Source: Haloarcula salinisoli (lineage in GTDB: Archaea > Halobacteriota > Halobacteria > Halobacteriales > Haloarculaceae). From it: DNA of 64,000 bases. The DNA lies in NCBI RefSeq assembly GCF_019599405.1, contig NZ_RKLQ01000001.1, forward strand, positions 186,001 to 250,000, in the 5' to 3' direction. A program made the position numbers and the translations under genes. Every line of letters starts with the position of its first letter. Positions within the stretch are counted from its first letter, which is position 1. Of the stretch, positions 51,872 through 60,134 are shown piece after piece. The notes below the pieces were generated by a model, which was given only the letters and a program-made list of their open reading frames with translations, was not told the origin of the DNA and ran no database searches.

Positions 51872-52351
51872 CTACGTCGAGTCGGTCGGTGTCCAGCTCT
51901 CGACGACGCTGTATATCTCGATGCGGTCTTGCTCGTCGAGATGGCGCGCTTGGACGCGGTCGTAGACCTGTGCCTGATTGAAATCCTCGCGGTCGACGTC
52001 ATCTTTGATACAGCCGTAGGAACCGCTATCGAGCTGTTCGCTACAAAATCTGGCCAGGTATGCGACTTCGTGGTACTCGCGGTGGAGTGTCTCGTGGAAC
52101 GACTCCGAGACGGTCGGCGCTTTCGGGTTGTCGACGTACTCCTCCCACCGGTCGGCGACGGAGCCCTGTCTGCCCCCATTTTCGTCGTCACGGGCGGCAA
52201 CCAGGACATCTTCGAACTCTTCGTTCGGTTCCTGCTGTCCCTGGATATGTTTCAAATAGATATACCCTCGGTGGCCACGGAGCGAGCTACAGCCAGCGAG
52301 TCCGATAGCACCCAGAGCAAGGCTGGAGAGGAGTGTTCTTCTGTGGGACAT
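51872..52351 (-). CDS. Tat/Sec lipoprotein of unknown function
   Basis: 159 residues from the ATG reading MSHRRTLLSSLALGA; IGLAGC forms the lipobox and the RR pair suggests Tat export. The mature part is helical and acidic, with two Cys (RFCSEQLDSGSYGCIKD) likely forming a disulfide. A GGATATAAG box on the minus strand (52374-52382) lies 23-31 bp upstream, supporting this start and a leaderless mRNA. Function unknown. Confidence 0.7.
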   Translation of the reverse strand: MSHRRTLLSSLALGAIGLAGCSSLRGHRGYIYLKHIQGQQEPNEEFEDVLVAARDDENGGRQGSVADRWEEYVDNPKAPTVSESFHETLHREYHEVAYLARFCSEQLDSGSYGCIKDDVDREDFNQAQVYDRVQARHLDEQDRIEIYSVVESWTPTDST

Positions 52352-52530
52352 AGGGGTTGTTTTTCCGACACTTCTTATATCCTTTCTGCCTTCGTAATTT
52401 AGCGGACAACGAACTGGCCGAACTTCGAATCCTTCGGCTTCACGCCCGCCGTCTCGTGCCGTCGTTCGAGACACCGGCCAGTCCTGACACCAAAACGACT
52501 TTCTACCACGCTCGAATACCACTAGGTGAT

Positions 52531-53454
52531 ATGGAGGACTTTGACCAGTTCAGCGACGTCGGCGAGGCACAGGTGACCCGCGCAATCGGCCAGGAGTGGA
52601 CCGAGGAGTTCATGGACTACTCCGATACGGAGGTCATCATCATCGGCGGTGGCCCCTCCGGCCTGATGGCCGCGAAGGAGCTCTCCGAGCGCGGTGTCGA
52701 AGTGATGGTCGTCGAGAAGAACAACTACCTCGGGGGCGGCTTCTGGCTCGGCGGCTTCCTGATGAACAAGGTCACCGTGCGCGACCCGGCTCAGGAGATT
52801 CTGGCGGACCTCGACGTGGACTACCTCCAGTCCGAGGAGAGCGAGGGCCTCTACGTCGCCAACGGACCCGAGGCCTGTTCGGGTCTCATCAAGGCTGCCT
52901 GTGACGCCGGTGCGAAGATGCAGAACATGACCGAGTTCACTGACATCGTCATCCGCGACGACCACCGCGTCGGCGGCATCGTGATGAACTGGACGCCGGT
53001 CCACGCGCTGCCCCGGGAAATCACCTGTGTCGACCCCATCGCCGTCGAGTCCGACATCGTCATCGACGCGACGGGCCACGACGCGATGGCGGTCAAGAAG
53101 CTCGACGAGCGGGGCGTCCTCGAGGGCGAGGGCCCCGAAGCTGGCGACACCGGGATGGACCAGACCGGTGGCGACACCTACGGCGCACCGGGCCACGACT
53201 CGCCGGGCCACGACTCGATGTGGGTCGGCGAGAGCGAGGACGCCGTCGTCGAACACACCGGGAAGGTCCACGACGGCCTCATCGCGACCGGCATGGCGAC
53301 GGCGACCACCCACGGCCTCCCGCGCATGGGCCCGACCTTCGGCGCCATGCTCGTCTCCGGGAAGAAGGCCGCCCAGGCCGCACTGGACGAGTTGCAGGTC
53401 GACGCGCCCGACGTGACGCTGTCGACGAGTGGTCCGGCGCCCGCTGACGACTAG
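52531..53454 (+). CDS. thi4: Thiazole synthase Thi4 (HET-thiamine precursor)
   Basis: 307 residues from the ATG reading [13 protein letters not shown]. An FAD/NAD-type Rossmann motif ([20 protein letters not shown]) is followed by [15 protein letters not shown] and the C-terminal [20 protein letters not shown]. Cys166 in [11 protein letters not shown] matches the sulfur-donating, suicidal cysteine of yeast and Haloferax Thi4, unlike methanogen forms that carry His there. It makes the thiazole part of thiamine from NAD and glycine. No TPP riboswitch was seen upstream; the nearby ThiR gene is the likely regulator. A hairpin-rich spacer follows the stop. Confidence 0.93.
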   Translation: MEDFDQFSDVGEAQVTRAIGQEWTEEFMDYSDTEVIIIGGGPSGLMAAKELSERGVEVMVVEKNNYLGGGFWLGGFLMNKVTVRDPAQEILADLDVDYLQSEESEGLYVANGPEACSGLIKAACDAGAKMQNMTEFTDIVIRDDHRVGGIVMNWTPVHALPREITCVDPIAVESDIVIDATGHDAMAVKKLDERGVLEGEGPEAGDTGMDQTGGDTYGAPGHDSPGHDSMWVGESEDAVVEHTGKVHDGLIATGMATATTHGLPRMGPTFGAMLVSGKKAAQAALDELQVDAPDVTLSTSGPAPADD

Positions 53455-53800
53455 AGAGATGTCGAACGGAGTGAGACATCTCTTACAAGTCGAGCGGGCG
53501 TAGCCCGCGAGACGAGCGAGGTTCTGACCGCAGGGAAGAACCTCGACAAAGCGCAGCGGGGAGAGCGATGCGCGATGCGCATCGCCAGCGAGCGGTGAAA
53601 CCGCGAGCGTAGCGACCCGCGAGCAGCGGGACGTCGACCGAAGGGAGAAATCTCGTTTCAGTCGAACGGCGCTTTGCACCGTGAGACGAGCGAGACCTCT
53701 CGGTAACCGCGAACGGCGAGCGTAGCGACCAGCCAGCAGAGAGACTTCTTGCTTCCTTCGAAGCCTCCGACAGTCGAACGGAGTGACCCAGTGAGAACCC
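53455..53800. repeat. Array of hairpin modules downstream of thi4
   Basis: Starting at the thi4 stop: 9-bp stems with 11-nt loops at 53455-53483 (AGAGATGTC/GACATCTCT) and 53517-53545 (CGAGGTTCT/AGAACCTCG); GCGGGC-GTA-GCCCGC at 53494-53508; GCGATGCGC-GAT-GCGCATCGC at 53565-53585; shorter ones near 53592-53604, 53616-53630 and 53750. GTCGAACGGAGTGA occurs at 53461 and 53773, and GAGCGTAGCGACC twice. The two 11-nt loops share the pattern GA(A/C)CG(G/C)AG(T/G)GA. Confidence 0.75.
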
Positions 53801-53895
53801 TCGTTCGAGTCGACTGCGGTCCCAGCTTTCCGCCGGGCGCTGCCCTGGAAGCCATTATTTCTATTGAAACACTTATATCACGATAATACATACAC
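53801..53895. other. Intergenic AT-rich stretch
   Basis: Between the hairpin array and the next gene the sequence becomes AT-rich (acttatatcacgataatac) and contains probable TATA elements. No gene seen. Confidence 0.4.
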
Positions 53896-53916
53896 ATTTC
53901 CGACTCAGACGGAAAT
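53896..53916. promoter_or_regulatory. Inverted repeat between promoter and start codon
   Basis: ATTTCCG and CGGAAAT form a perfect 7-bp inverted repeat with a 7-bp spacer, directly between the TATA-like ATAATACATA (53883-53892) and the ATG at 53919. It is a candidate operator or a 5' mRNA hairpin. Confidence 0.45.
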
Positions 53917-53918
53917 AG

Positions 53919-54458
53919 ATGTATGATTACCACACTATGCCGAACGAAACCGAACAGACGACCGACCATGATTCGGGCGGTGACACCGGCGGCCTCGAAG
54001 TCTCACTCTGGGTCAGGCGGCCGGTGTGTGGGCCGCGGACGACGGTCATCGACCGGCTGAGCGCGTTGCGGACGGCCGGTGCGCTCGACGATTTCTCGGT
54101 GACGGCCTGGCCGGAAGAGATCGCTCTGACCGGCGACGACACGCAAGACGACCTGCTCGAGACGATTGCAGGCTTCGAGGACTGGGCCGCCGACCGCGGG
54201 CTGAGCCTGCGGCCGCCCTTCGAGACGCGGACGACCTCGCTGCTGGTCGGGGACAGCGAGGACGTGCTGCGGACGCCGATGCTGCTCGCGGCCGCCTACG
54301 AGGACGGCGACCTCGTGGGTATCTACCCCTGTACGGACGGGACGAAAACCTGGACGATTCCGGCGTTCCTCGACGCGCTGGAGGCCGACGAGAAACGGAC
54401 CCCGACAGGCGCGGGCACCGACGCGGTGCTGCCGGCGACGGAACGACCGACGAGCTAG
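53919..54458 (+). CDS. Conserved haloarchaeal protein of unknown function
   Basis: 179 residues from the first ATG after the TATA-like element (MYDYHTMPNETEQ; an ATG at 53937 is the alternative). An alpha/beta domain, EVSLWVRRPVCGPRTTVIDR then ALDDFSVTAWPEEIA, ends with LVGIYPCTDGTKTWTIPAFL and an acidic tail. It resembles small haloarchaeal proteins sometimes labelled HTH-containing, but I cannot support a DNA-binding motif. Its last 4 bp overlap the 3' end of the convergent metallopeptidase gene. Confidence 0.65.
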   Translation: MYDYHTMPNETEQTTDHDSGGDTGGLEVSLWVRRPVCGPRTTVIDRLSALRTAGALDDFSVTAWPEEIALTGDDTQDDLLETIAGFEDWAADRGLSLRPPFETRTTSLLVGDSEDVLRTPMLLAAAYEDGDLVGIYPCTDGTKTWTIPAFLDALEADEKRTPTGAGTDAVLPATERPTS

Positions 54459-55705
54459 TCCTCCGACGCGGAGACGATGACACTCACGGTTCCGTCAGTG
54501 GCCCGAAGGTCGGCTGCGTTCGCGAATTCGGCGTCACCGAACACGACTGCGACGGTCGTGTCGTCGAGCGCCCGGTAGTTGAACGCTGCGTCGCTGTTCT
54601 GCCTGCGGGTGTACGTGTAGTCCAGGAGCGCATCTTCGAGTTCGTCGGTCTCGGTCTCGTTGTCCCAGCGCATGACCCAGACCCATCCGTAGCGGCTGTC
54701 GTTCGTGGCGTGCTGGAAGGCGAGGAGCCGGTCGTTGCCCCAGCCGGCCGCCGCGGCGGCCGCCCGCTCGCGGTCGAGTTCCGTATCCAGCGTGGCGCGC
54801 GTGCTCATCTCACCGAGGGTGTCGTTCCGGACGAACTCCCAGCTGCTCCGGTCGGCCGTCTGGTGCCGGACTGTAAGGTTCGCCGGCGGCTCCTCGCTCG
54901 GCGTCTCGTTGTGGATGACCTGTTCGGTCGTCCGCGGCGCGTTCTCGTAGGCTGCCGAGAGGTTCGCGGGGTCGTCGATGCGGTACTCGACGTACTGGCT
55001 CCCGAAGACGTAGGGCGCCAGCGCCGATCGGTAGGTCGCGGAGCCGTTGCGGTACAGCCCGCGGGCGTAGGCGGTGTTGCTCTGGATGTCCAGATACCGC
55101 TCGGTGTAGGCGTCGGCGACGAAGACGGCGCCGCCCTCGACGAGGGTTCGTCGGGTCAGCAGCAGGTCGGTGGTCGGCCGCGGCCCATCCAGGCGCCCCT
55201 GCCACGGGAACATGGTGGTCCGTTGCTGGACGAGGTGGGCGTACTCGTGGGCGAGGACCCGCTCGGTCTTGGCCGCTGACCCATCACCCGGATGGACGTA
55301 GACGGCGCCCTGCAGCGTGACGCCGGTCGGCTCGCTCCAGTCCGCCGAGACGTTCTCGAAGCCAAGCGCCCGGTTCAGCGGGAGGGCACCGACCTGCTGG
55401 ACGCTTCCCCGCCACTCGCTGAGGTTCCGCACACGGACTGGCCACGGGTCGACGTCGGTGCCGGTCACTGCTTCGACCCGGTTGAACGTCAGCGTCGCGT
55501 TGACCGGCAAGGTTCCGTTCTCGACGGTGACGGCGTCGTCGACTGTCACCGATGCCGGCCCAGTGGGGGTGGGAGACGCCGTCGGGCTCTCGTTCGATGG
55601 CGATGCCGTGGTGGTGTCCGACTCGCCAAGCGGGACGCCGGCACATCCTGCGAGGACGAGGAGCGTGACGACCGCCAGGGTCGGGACGAGCTCGCCGGTG
55701 GACAT
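54455..55705 (-). CDS. Zinc metallopeptidase-like lipoprotein (HEXXH)
   Basis: 416 residues from the ATG reading MSTGELVPTLAVV; LLVLAGC is a lipobox without an RR pair, so Sec export. The zincin motif VLAHEYAHLVQQRT (HEYAH) lies around residue 158, with a possible third ligand in TLVEGGAVFVADAYTERY. A Thr/Ser/Pro linker follows the lipid anchor. It is an extracellular, membrane-anchored peptidase of gluzincin type. The C-terminal third is acidic with many N-x-S/T sites. Confidence 0.8.
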   Translation of the reverse strand: MSTGELVPTLAVVTLLVLAGCAGVPLGESDTTTASPSNESPTASPTPTGPASVTVDDAVTVENGTLPVNATLTFNRVEAVTGTDVDPWPVRVRNLSEWRGSVQQVGALPLNRALGFENVSADWSEPTGVTLQGAVYVHPGDGSAAKTERVLAHEYAHLVQQRTTMFPWQGRLDGPRPTTDLLLTRRTLVEGGAVFVADAYTERYLDIQSNTAYARGLYRNGSATYRSALAPYVFGSQYVEYRIDDPANLSAAYENAPRTTEQVIHNETPSEEPPANLTVRHQTADRSSWEFVRNDTLGEMSTRATLDTELDRERAAAAAAGWGNDRLLAFQHATNDSRYGWVWVMRWDNETETDELEDALLDYTYTRRQNSDAAFNYRALDDTTVAVVFGDAEFANAADLRATDGTVSVIVSASED

Positions 55706-55740
55706 ACGATAACAGACTGACAGATGATACAAAGCGGTTA

Positions 55741-56409
55741 CTATCCGGTGTCATCGGGCACGGTACCGGACACCAGTCCCAGGTAGCCGCCCCCGAAGGT
55801 CTCGTAGCGCCGGTCGACCGTGCGCTCGGTGAGTCGCCGCCGGGCCGCCGCCACGCGAGCCTCGAAGGCGTCGGCGTGGGAGCCGCCGGAGAGCCGCGTG
55901 CCTGGACTCGATAGCCGGACGAATCCCTCGAAGGCGAGGTTCAGGGGTGCGCCCAGTACGGCGTCGCTGCGCTGGAAGTTCAGCAGCGCGACCCGTCCGC
56001 CCGGAACCACGCAGTCACACCAGGCGTCCACCGCGGCCGCGGGGTCTGGGAAGATGCCGGCCACGAACGCCCCCAGCACGGCGTCGACGCGCCGCACCGG
56101 CGGTCGGGTGGCGTCGGCCCGGAGGTAGTCCACGCCGGCGCCGGTCCGCTCGGGATGGCGCCGCGCCGTCCGTAGCATCTCGGCGGTGATGTCGAGCCCG
56201 ACGACCCGGCCGCCGGGGCCGACCCGCTCGCGTAGCTCGGGGACGTTCGCACCGGTTCCCACCCCCATCTCGACGACAGTGTCGCCCGGCGCGAGGTCGA
56301 GAGCGTCGACGGCGCCGCCTCGCCAGGAGCGCAGTCCGGGGAGCCTGGCGACGCGGTCGTAGACGGTCGCCCACCGCTCGTAGAACTCCCCGCTCGTCGG
56401 CGCTCTCAC
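55741..56409 (-). CDS. Class I SAM-dependent methyltransferase
   Basis: 222 residues from the GTG overlapping the ThiR stop (GTGA); a GTG 18 bp upstream is the alternative. Motif I VVEMGVGTGANVPEL, motif II VVGLDITAEMLRTAR, DAVLGAFVAGIF and PGGRVALLNFQRS define a UbiE-like methyltransferase. Coupled translation with ThiR may be coincidental. Substrate unknown. Confidence 0.88.
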   Translation of the reverse strand: MRAPTSGEFYERWATVYDRVARLPGLRSWRGGAVDALDLAPGDTVVEMGVGTGANVPELRERVGPGGRVVGLDITAEMLRTARRHPERTGAGVDYLRADATRPPVRRVDAVLGAFVAGIFPDPAAAVDAWCDCVVPGGRVALLNFQRSDAVLGAPLNLAFEGFVRLSSPGTRLSGGSHADAFEARVAAARRRLTERTVDRRYETFGGGYLGLVSGTVPDDTG

Positions 56410-57302
56410 AGGACGTCGCGAGCCCACTCGGCGACGGTCACGGCGTCCGGACCGAGCAGGTAGACCACCGGCTCGACGCCCATCCCGCCGGTCTGATAGA
56501 CGACGTCGGCCTCGGGGTCGTCTGCGAGCGCGTCGGCGATGGCCGGTTCGACGGCTACCTCCGCGTCGAACTCGACGGCGGTGTGGCCCGCCCCGACGAG
56601 TGACTCGACGACGGACTCGTCGTAGCGGACGTTCAGGCCCGCCACGGCCGGACTGCCCGCCGCACGCGCCGCCAGGACGACGGACGCGACGTGTTCGCTC
56701 ACGCCGAACTCCGGCTCGGCCGGGATGGTGGCCCGCCCCTTCACGTCGAGAATCCGGCCCGGCACGGCCGCCACGTCGTCGATGCCGTCGCCGTCGGGCA
56801 GGGTCTGCACGAGGTTCGAGCCGACCGCCGGGATGAGCGTCGCGAAGCCGCTCGTGTTCTCGAGCACTCTGAGCCCGCGCCGGACCGCGGACAGGGTCCG
56901 CTCTGCGGCCCGAAGCTGGGAGTCGGGGTCGTGGACCGCGAACTCGCCGTCGTAGTCCGCCAGTTCAGGAACGGCCTCCTCGTGGAGGCGGGCGAGCACA
57001 CCGCCCTGTTCGAGTTCGCGGACGAACACCTCCGTCTCGACGAGCGCCTGGACGGAGCTCATCTCCCCGCTTGCCAGCCCCTCGGCGATGCGTTCGACCA
57101 GCTCGGCCAGTCCGCGGTGGTCGAGCAACCGCTCGTTGCGCTCGACCTCGCCGTGGACGTACTTCGAGACCGCGCTCTGGCTGATGCCAAGCAGCTCCGC
57201 GACCGCCGACTGGGTGAGCCCCCGCTCGCGAAGCGCCTCGGCCAGCAGCGAGCGGTACGTCGGCAGGAACTCGTCGACGACGACCTCCTCGATGAAGCGC
57301 AT
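56406..57302 (-). CDS. Thiamine regulator ThiR (HTH-ThiN)
   Basis: 298 residues from the ATG reading MRFIEEVVVDEFLPTYR. A HTH of the XRE type (LTQSAVAELLGISQSAVSKY, about 30-50) is followed by a linker and the ThiN domain (about 120-298: FATLIPAVGSNLVQTLPDG, GRATIPAEPEFGVSEHVASV, and VYQTGGMGVEPVVYLLG). This HTH-ThiN fusion is the archaeal thiamine regulator ThiR, which senses thiamine phosphate. thi4 at 52531-53454 is a likely target. The gene begins 21 bp after the dcd stop, probably in one operon. Confidence 0.88.
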   Translation of the reverse strand: MRFIEEVVVDEFLPTYRSLLAEALRERGLTQSAVAELLGISQSAVSKYVHGEVERNERLLDHRGLAELVERIAEGLASGEMSSVQALVETEVFVRELEQGGVLARLHEEAVPELADYDGEFAVHDPDSQLRAAERTLSAVRRGLRVLENTSGFATLIPAVGSNLVQTLPDGDGIDDVAAVPGRILDVKGRATIPAEPEFGVSEHVASVVLAARAAGSPAVAGLNVRYDESVVESLVGAGHTAVEFDAEVAVEPAIADALADDPEADVVYQTGGMGVEPVVYLLGPDAVTVAEWARDVL

Positions 57303-57323
57303 GCTACCGACCACTCCCGTCGC

Positions 57324-57911
57324 TCATTGGTCCCCCCCAAACTCTCTATCACCCTGTATCTTGCTCGCCTGCGGCCCGGACTGGTCCTGGTACTTCGAGC
57401 CCCGTTCGGCGCCGTACGGGCGGTCGGCGGGCGTCTTCAACTCCGTGAAAGTGAGCTGGGAGATGCGCATCCCGGGTGTGAGCGCGACCGGTGCGGTCCC
57501 CAGGTTGGAGAGTTCCAGCGTTATCTGGCCCTTGTACCCGGGGTCACACAGTCCCGCAGTGGCGTGGACGACGATGGCGAGGCGGCCAAGCGAGGAGCGA
57601 CCCTCGACGTGGGCGATGAGGTCGGCGGGAATCTCGACGCGCTCGTGGGTGGTCCCCAGCACGAAGTCGCCGGGGTGGAGGATATACTCGCCGTCCTCGT
57701 CGATTTCGGTCAGTTCGACGTACTCGTCGACCTCGGCCTCGGCGTTGGGGTGGATACAGGGGATGTTGGCGTGCTGGAACTCCAGGAACTCACGGCCCAG
57801 CCGCAGGTCGACGCTGGCGGGCTGAATCTGGATGTCGGGGTCGTCGAGGGGCTCGACGACGAGGTCGCCCTCTTCGAGCCGGCGGAGGATGTCCGCATCG
57901 GAGAGTATCAT
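57324..57911 (-). CDS. dcd: dCTP deaminase
   Basis: 195 residues from the ATG reading [15 protein letters not shown]. Family motifs: [58 protein letters not shown] and [14 protein letters not shown]. It makes dUTP from dCTP, supplying thymidylate synthesis. A degenerate copy of residues 44-74 lies at 58660-58755. Confidence 0.95.
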   Translation of the reverse strand: MILSDADILRRLEEGDLVVEPLDDPDIQIQPASVDLRLGREFLEFQHANIPCIHPNAEAEVDEYVELTEIDEDGEYILHPGDFVLGTTHERVEIPADLIAHVEGRSSLGRLAIVVHATAGLCDPGYKGQITLELSNLGTAPVALTPGMRISQLTFTELKTPADRPYGAERGSKYQDQSGPQASKIQGDREFGGDQ

Positions 57912-58023
57912 TACCCGACGTAGCGGCGTGGGGGACCTAAAGTATCCTGTCTCGAAGTGGACCTGCGGGCCGCCCATTTCGGAGTGACCGAGACACTGCC
58001 GAGTTTCATTCACACGACAAAAC

Positions 58024-58035
58024 TTATTATATAAG
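58024..58035 (+). promoter_or_regulatory. TATA box of the ETP-repeat lipoprotein gene
   Basis: TTATTATATAAG lies 18-29 bp upstream of the ATG at 58053. Confidence 0.5.
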
Positions 58036-58052
58036 AGACACGCGGCTCGAAT

Positions 58053-58613
58053 ATGGACCGACGAGGCTTCTTTTCGGCGGCCGTAGCACTTATATCGACC
58101 GGCACCGCCGGGTGCCTCCGCCTGTCAGCCGAGGAAACGGCGACGGAGACACCCACTGGCGAGACGGACGTGGCGCCGACAGACGCAGCGTCGCCCACGG
58201 GCACACCGACGGACACAGAGACGCCGACAGAGACGGAGACGCCGGCGGAAACCGAGACGCCGGCGGAAACCGAGACGCCGACGGACGCGGAGACGCCGAC
58301 GGAAACCGAGACGCCGACAGGGACCCAGCTACAGTACGAGGGCGACATCCTCACGCTAGACAACGCCCCTTGGCAGGAGATTCAGGGGACCACTGACCGA
58401 GAGCCCAGCGCCGAACTCGATGTCGAGATAGACAGTGAGACGCCGAGTGACCCCTTCGTCAAGCGGGCGGCCCCGGTGGTCGCCGTCGACGGGACCTTTT
58501 CGGCCCGCGTCGACATGTCGGATACGGAAGAGGGGTCGGAGTTCACCGTTCGCGTCCGGGTAGACCCCGACGACGACGAGACGCTGACCGAGGCCCCCGG
58601 TCGCGTCGTCTAG
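58053..58613 (+). CDS. Tat lipoprotein with Glu-Thr-Pro repeat stalk
   Basis: 186 residues. [20 protein letters not shown] with Cys at 21 is a Tat lipobox signal. A low-complexity stalk of [16 protein letters not shown] type (about 27-90) follows and then a small beta domain ([20 protein letters not shown]-type and [19 protein letters not shown]). The repeats are 18-bp duplications, so stalk length may vary. Function unknown. Confidence 0.75.
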   Translation: MDRRGFFSAAVALISTGTAGCLRLSAEETATETPTGETDVAPTDAASPTGTPTDTETPTETETPAETETPAETETPTDAETPTETETPTGTQLQYEGDILTLDNAPWQEIQGTTDREPSAELDVEIDSETPSDPFVKRAAPVVAVDGTFSARVDMSDTEEGSEFTVRVRVDPDDDETLTEAPGRVV

Positions 58614-58659
58614 GCTGTCACGTTCTGTTGCAGAGCTTTCTGCTGGGCTTGCCTCGATT

Positions 58660-58755
58660 ACCGTCGTCATCGATTTCGGTCTCTTCGAAGTACTCGTCGA
58701 CCCCGTTTTCGCTGTTGGGGTGGATACAGGGGATATTGGCGTGTTGGAACTCCTC
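58660..58755 (-). pseudogene. Fragment of a dCTP deaminase gene
   Basis: In one minus-strand frame the translation reads [20 protein letters not shown] then EYFEETEIDDDGN, nearly the same as Dcd residues 44-74 ([20 protein letters not shown]), with similar DNA. No start and no further homology. The intact dcd is 0.9 kb away on the same strand. Confidence 0.75.
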
Positions 58756-58895
58756 ACCGTGACAGTGGCGCGAGACCGCCCCTCGACTATCCAGTCCGCG
58801 GGGTATGTTTCCGTGAAATTAAAAGAAAATAAACGTTTTAATTTAAGAAATATATTAATAGGTGCATTTTTATAATATGTTGATAGTTAGATGGT

Positions 58896-59462
58896 ATGCA
58901 ACGAAGAACGGTCCTCAGCGGCACGGCGGCCTCAATAACTGCGATACTTGCGGGCTGTTCCGGCGATACCAGCAGCGGTGATGGTAATAGCAACGGTGGT
59001 AACGGCGGTTCGACTCCCGAGCCACACGAAATCGGCGATACATTCACCGTCGGCAACGGCGACCAGACGGTGGAGTACATCGTCGAGTCGGCCACGGCGT
59101 ACAACGAGATTGGCGGCCAGTACTCCAGTGAGGAGGCCAGCGGGGTGTTTGCTGTCCTCGTGTTGAAAATGACCAACCAGACCGACGAGACGGTGGACAT
59201 CTCGTCGAACCATCTCAAGATGGTCAATGAGGAGGAACAGCAATTCGATGCTGACGCAGGGGCTGGCGTGTACGTTGACTCTGATCCTCGTATCGATGCC
59301 GAATCGATATCGTTCGAACAGTTGAATCCAGGCCTCAGTGTTTCAGGTGCCGTCGTTTTCGACCTCAACCCGGGAGCGACGTATCAATTGCTCGTCGAAC
59401 CAATCGGATACTTCTCGGACGCGTCGAGCCAACGCGTGAATATTGGAACTCTCGAGGAGTAA
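58896..59462 (+). CDS. DUF4352-like Tat lipoprotein
   Basis: 188 residues. MQRRTVLSGTAASITAILAG with Cys at 21 is a Tat lipobox. The mature part is an Ig-like DUF4352 domain: EIGDTFTVGNGDQTVEYIVE, GVFAVLVLKMTNQTDETVDI, then a conserved end. Family function is unknown, and many are surface lipoproteins. The gene is less GC-rich than its neighbours at the 3' end. TATA-like TTTTTATAATATG (58867-58879) lies upstream. Confidence 0.8.
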   Translation: MQRRTVLSGTAASITAILAGCSGDTSSGDGNSNGGNGGSTPEPHEIGDTFTVGNGDQTVEYIVESATAYNEIGGQYSSEEASGVFAVLVLKMTNQTDETVDISSNHLKMVNEEEQQFDADAGAGVYVDSDPRIDAESISFEQLNPGLSVSGAVVFDLNPGATYQLLVEPIGYFSDASSQRVNIGTLEE

Positions 59463-59695
59463 ATTGGCTGAGGCCGGGTAGATAGTGACTTTCACTTCAG
59501 CGTGGTACACCCGGAAGACACATTGAGTGGTCGTGTAGAGTTATTTTTCCTCTCGTCGGCACGACGGCAACACCGATAGCAACAGTGTGAACGCCAAGGG
59601 ATCAGACAGCCCACAAAGTTGATATCGAGCGTCTCAGTCCGTGCCCATCCGGTAAGTGCCCTGTGGTACGTGCAACCGCGGCGGGACTCCGACGG
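59463..59695. other. Intergenic stretch without recognised gene
   Basis: About 230 bp between the DUF4352 lipoprotein gene and the promoter of Pth2. A tract of T residues (gagttatttttcctc, about 59538-59552) could end transcription of the lipoprotein gene. No gene seen. Confidence 0.3.
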
Positions 59696-59726
59696 GGGTT
59701 TATGTACCGGTCGCTATGGTGGGAGT

Positions 59727-60065
59727 ATGAAGCAGGCCATCGTCGCGCGGGCCGACATCGGTATGGGCGAGGGGAAACTCGCCGCCCAGGTCGCCCACGC
59801 ATCGCTGTCGGCCTACGAGGACACCGGTCGGCAGGTCCGCAAGTCCTGGAAGGGCTCGGGCCAGAAGAAGGTCGTCCTCAAGGCGAACGGTGAGTCCGAG
59901 CTGTTCGAACTCGCCGACGCGGCCGAACGCGCTGGCCTGCCACATGCCGTCGTCAGAGACGCCGGCCACACGCAACTCGAACCCGGCACCGTCACCGCAC
60001 TCGCGGTGGGACCGGGGAAAGAGGACGTGGTCGACCGAATCACTGGCGACCTCTCGCTGTACTGA
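59727..60065 (+). CDS. pth2: Peptidyl-tRNA hydrolase, Pth2 type
   Basis: 112 residues from the ATG reading [21 protein letters not shown]. The motif [15 protein letters not shown] and the end [20 protein letters not shown] mark Pth2. It releases tRNA from prematurely ended peptidyl-tRNA. TATA-like GGTTTATGTAC lies about 25 bp upstream. It precedes the proteasome genes. Confidence 0.95.
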   Translation: MKQAIVARADIGMGEGKLAAQVAHASLSAYEDTGRQVRKSWKGSGQKKVVLKANGESELFELADAAERAGLPHAVVRDAGHTQLEPGTVTALAVGPGKEDVVDRITGDLSLY

Positions 60066-60134
60066 GGGCAGCGAGCGCCGAAGTAATTATATACCAGAAA
60101 CACTAACCTCAGGTGAACAACAGAGTACACCACA

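Noticed and set aside
52352-52530. TPP riboswitch upstream of thi4
   Set aside because: I could not find the conserved CUGAGA and ACCUGAUC-type segments; an HTH-ThiN regulator is encoded nearby instead.
53658-53969. A 103-codon minus-strand frame over the hairpin array
   Set aside because: Composition follows the repeats and hairpins; no domain, and it reaches across the promoter of the next gene.
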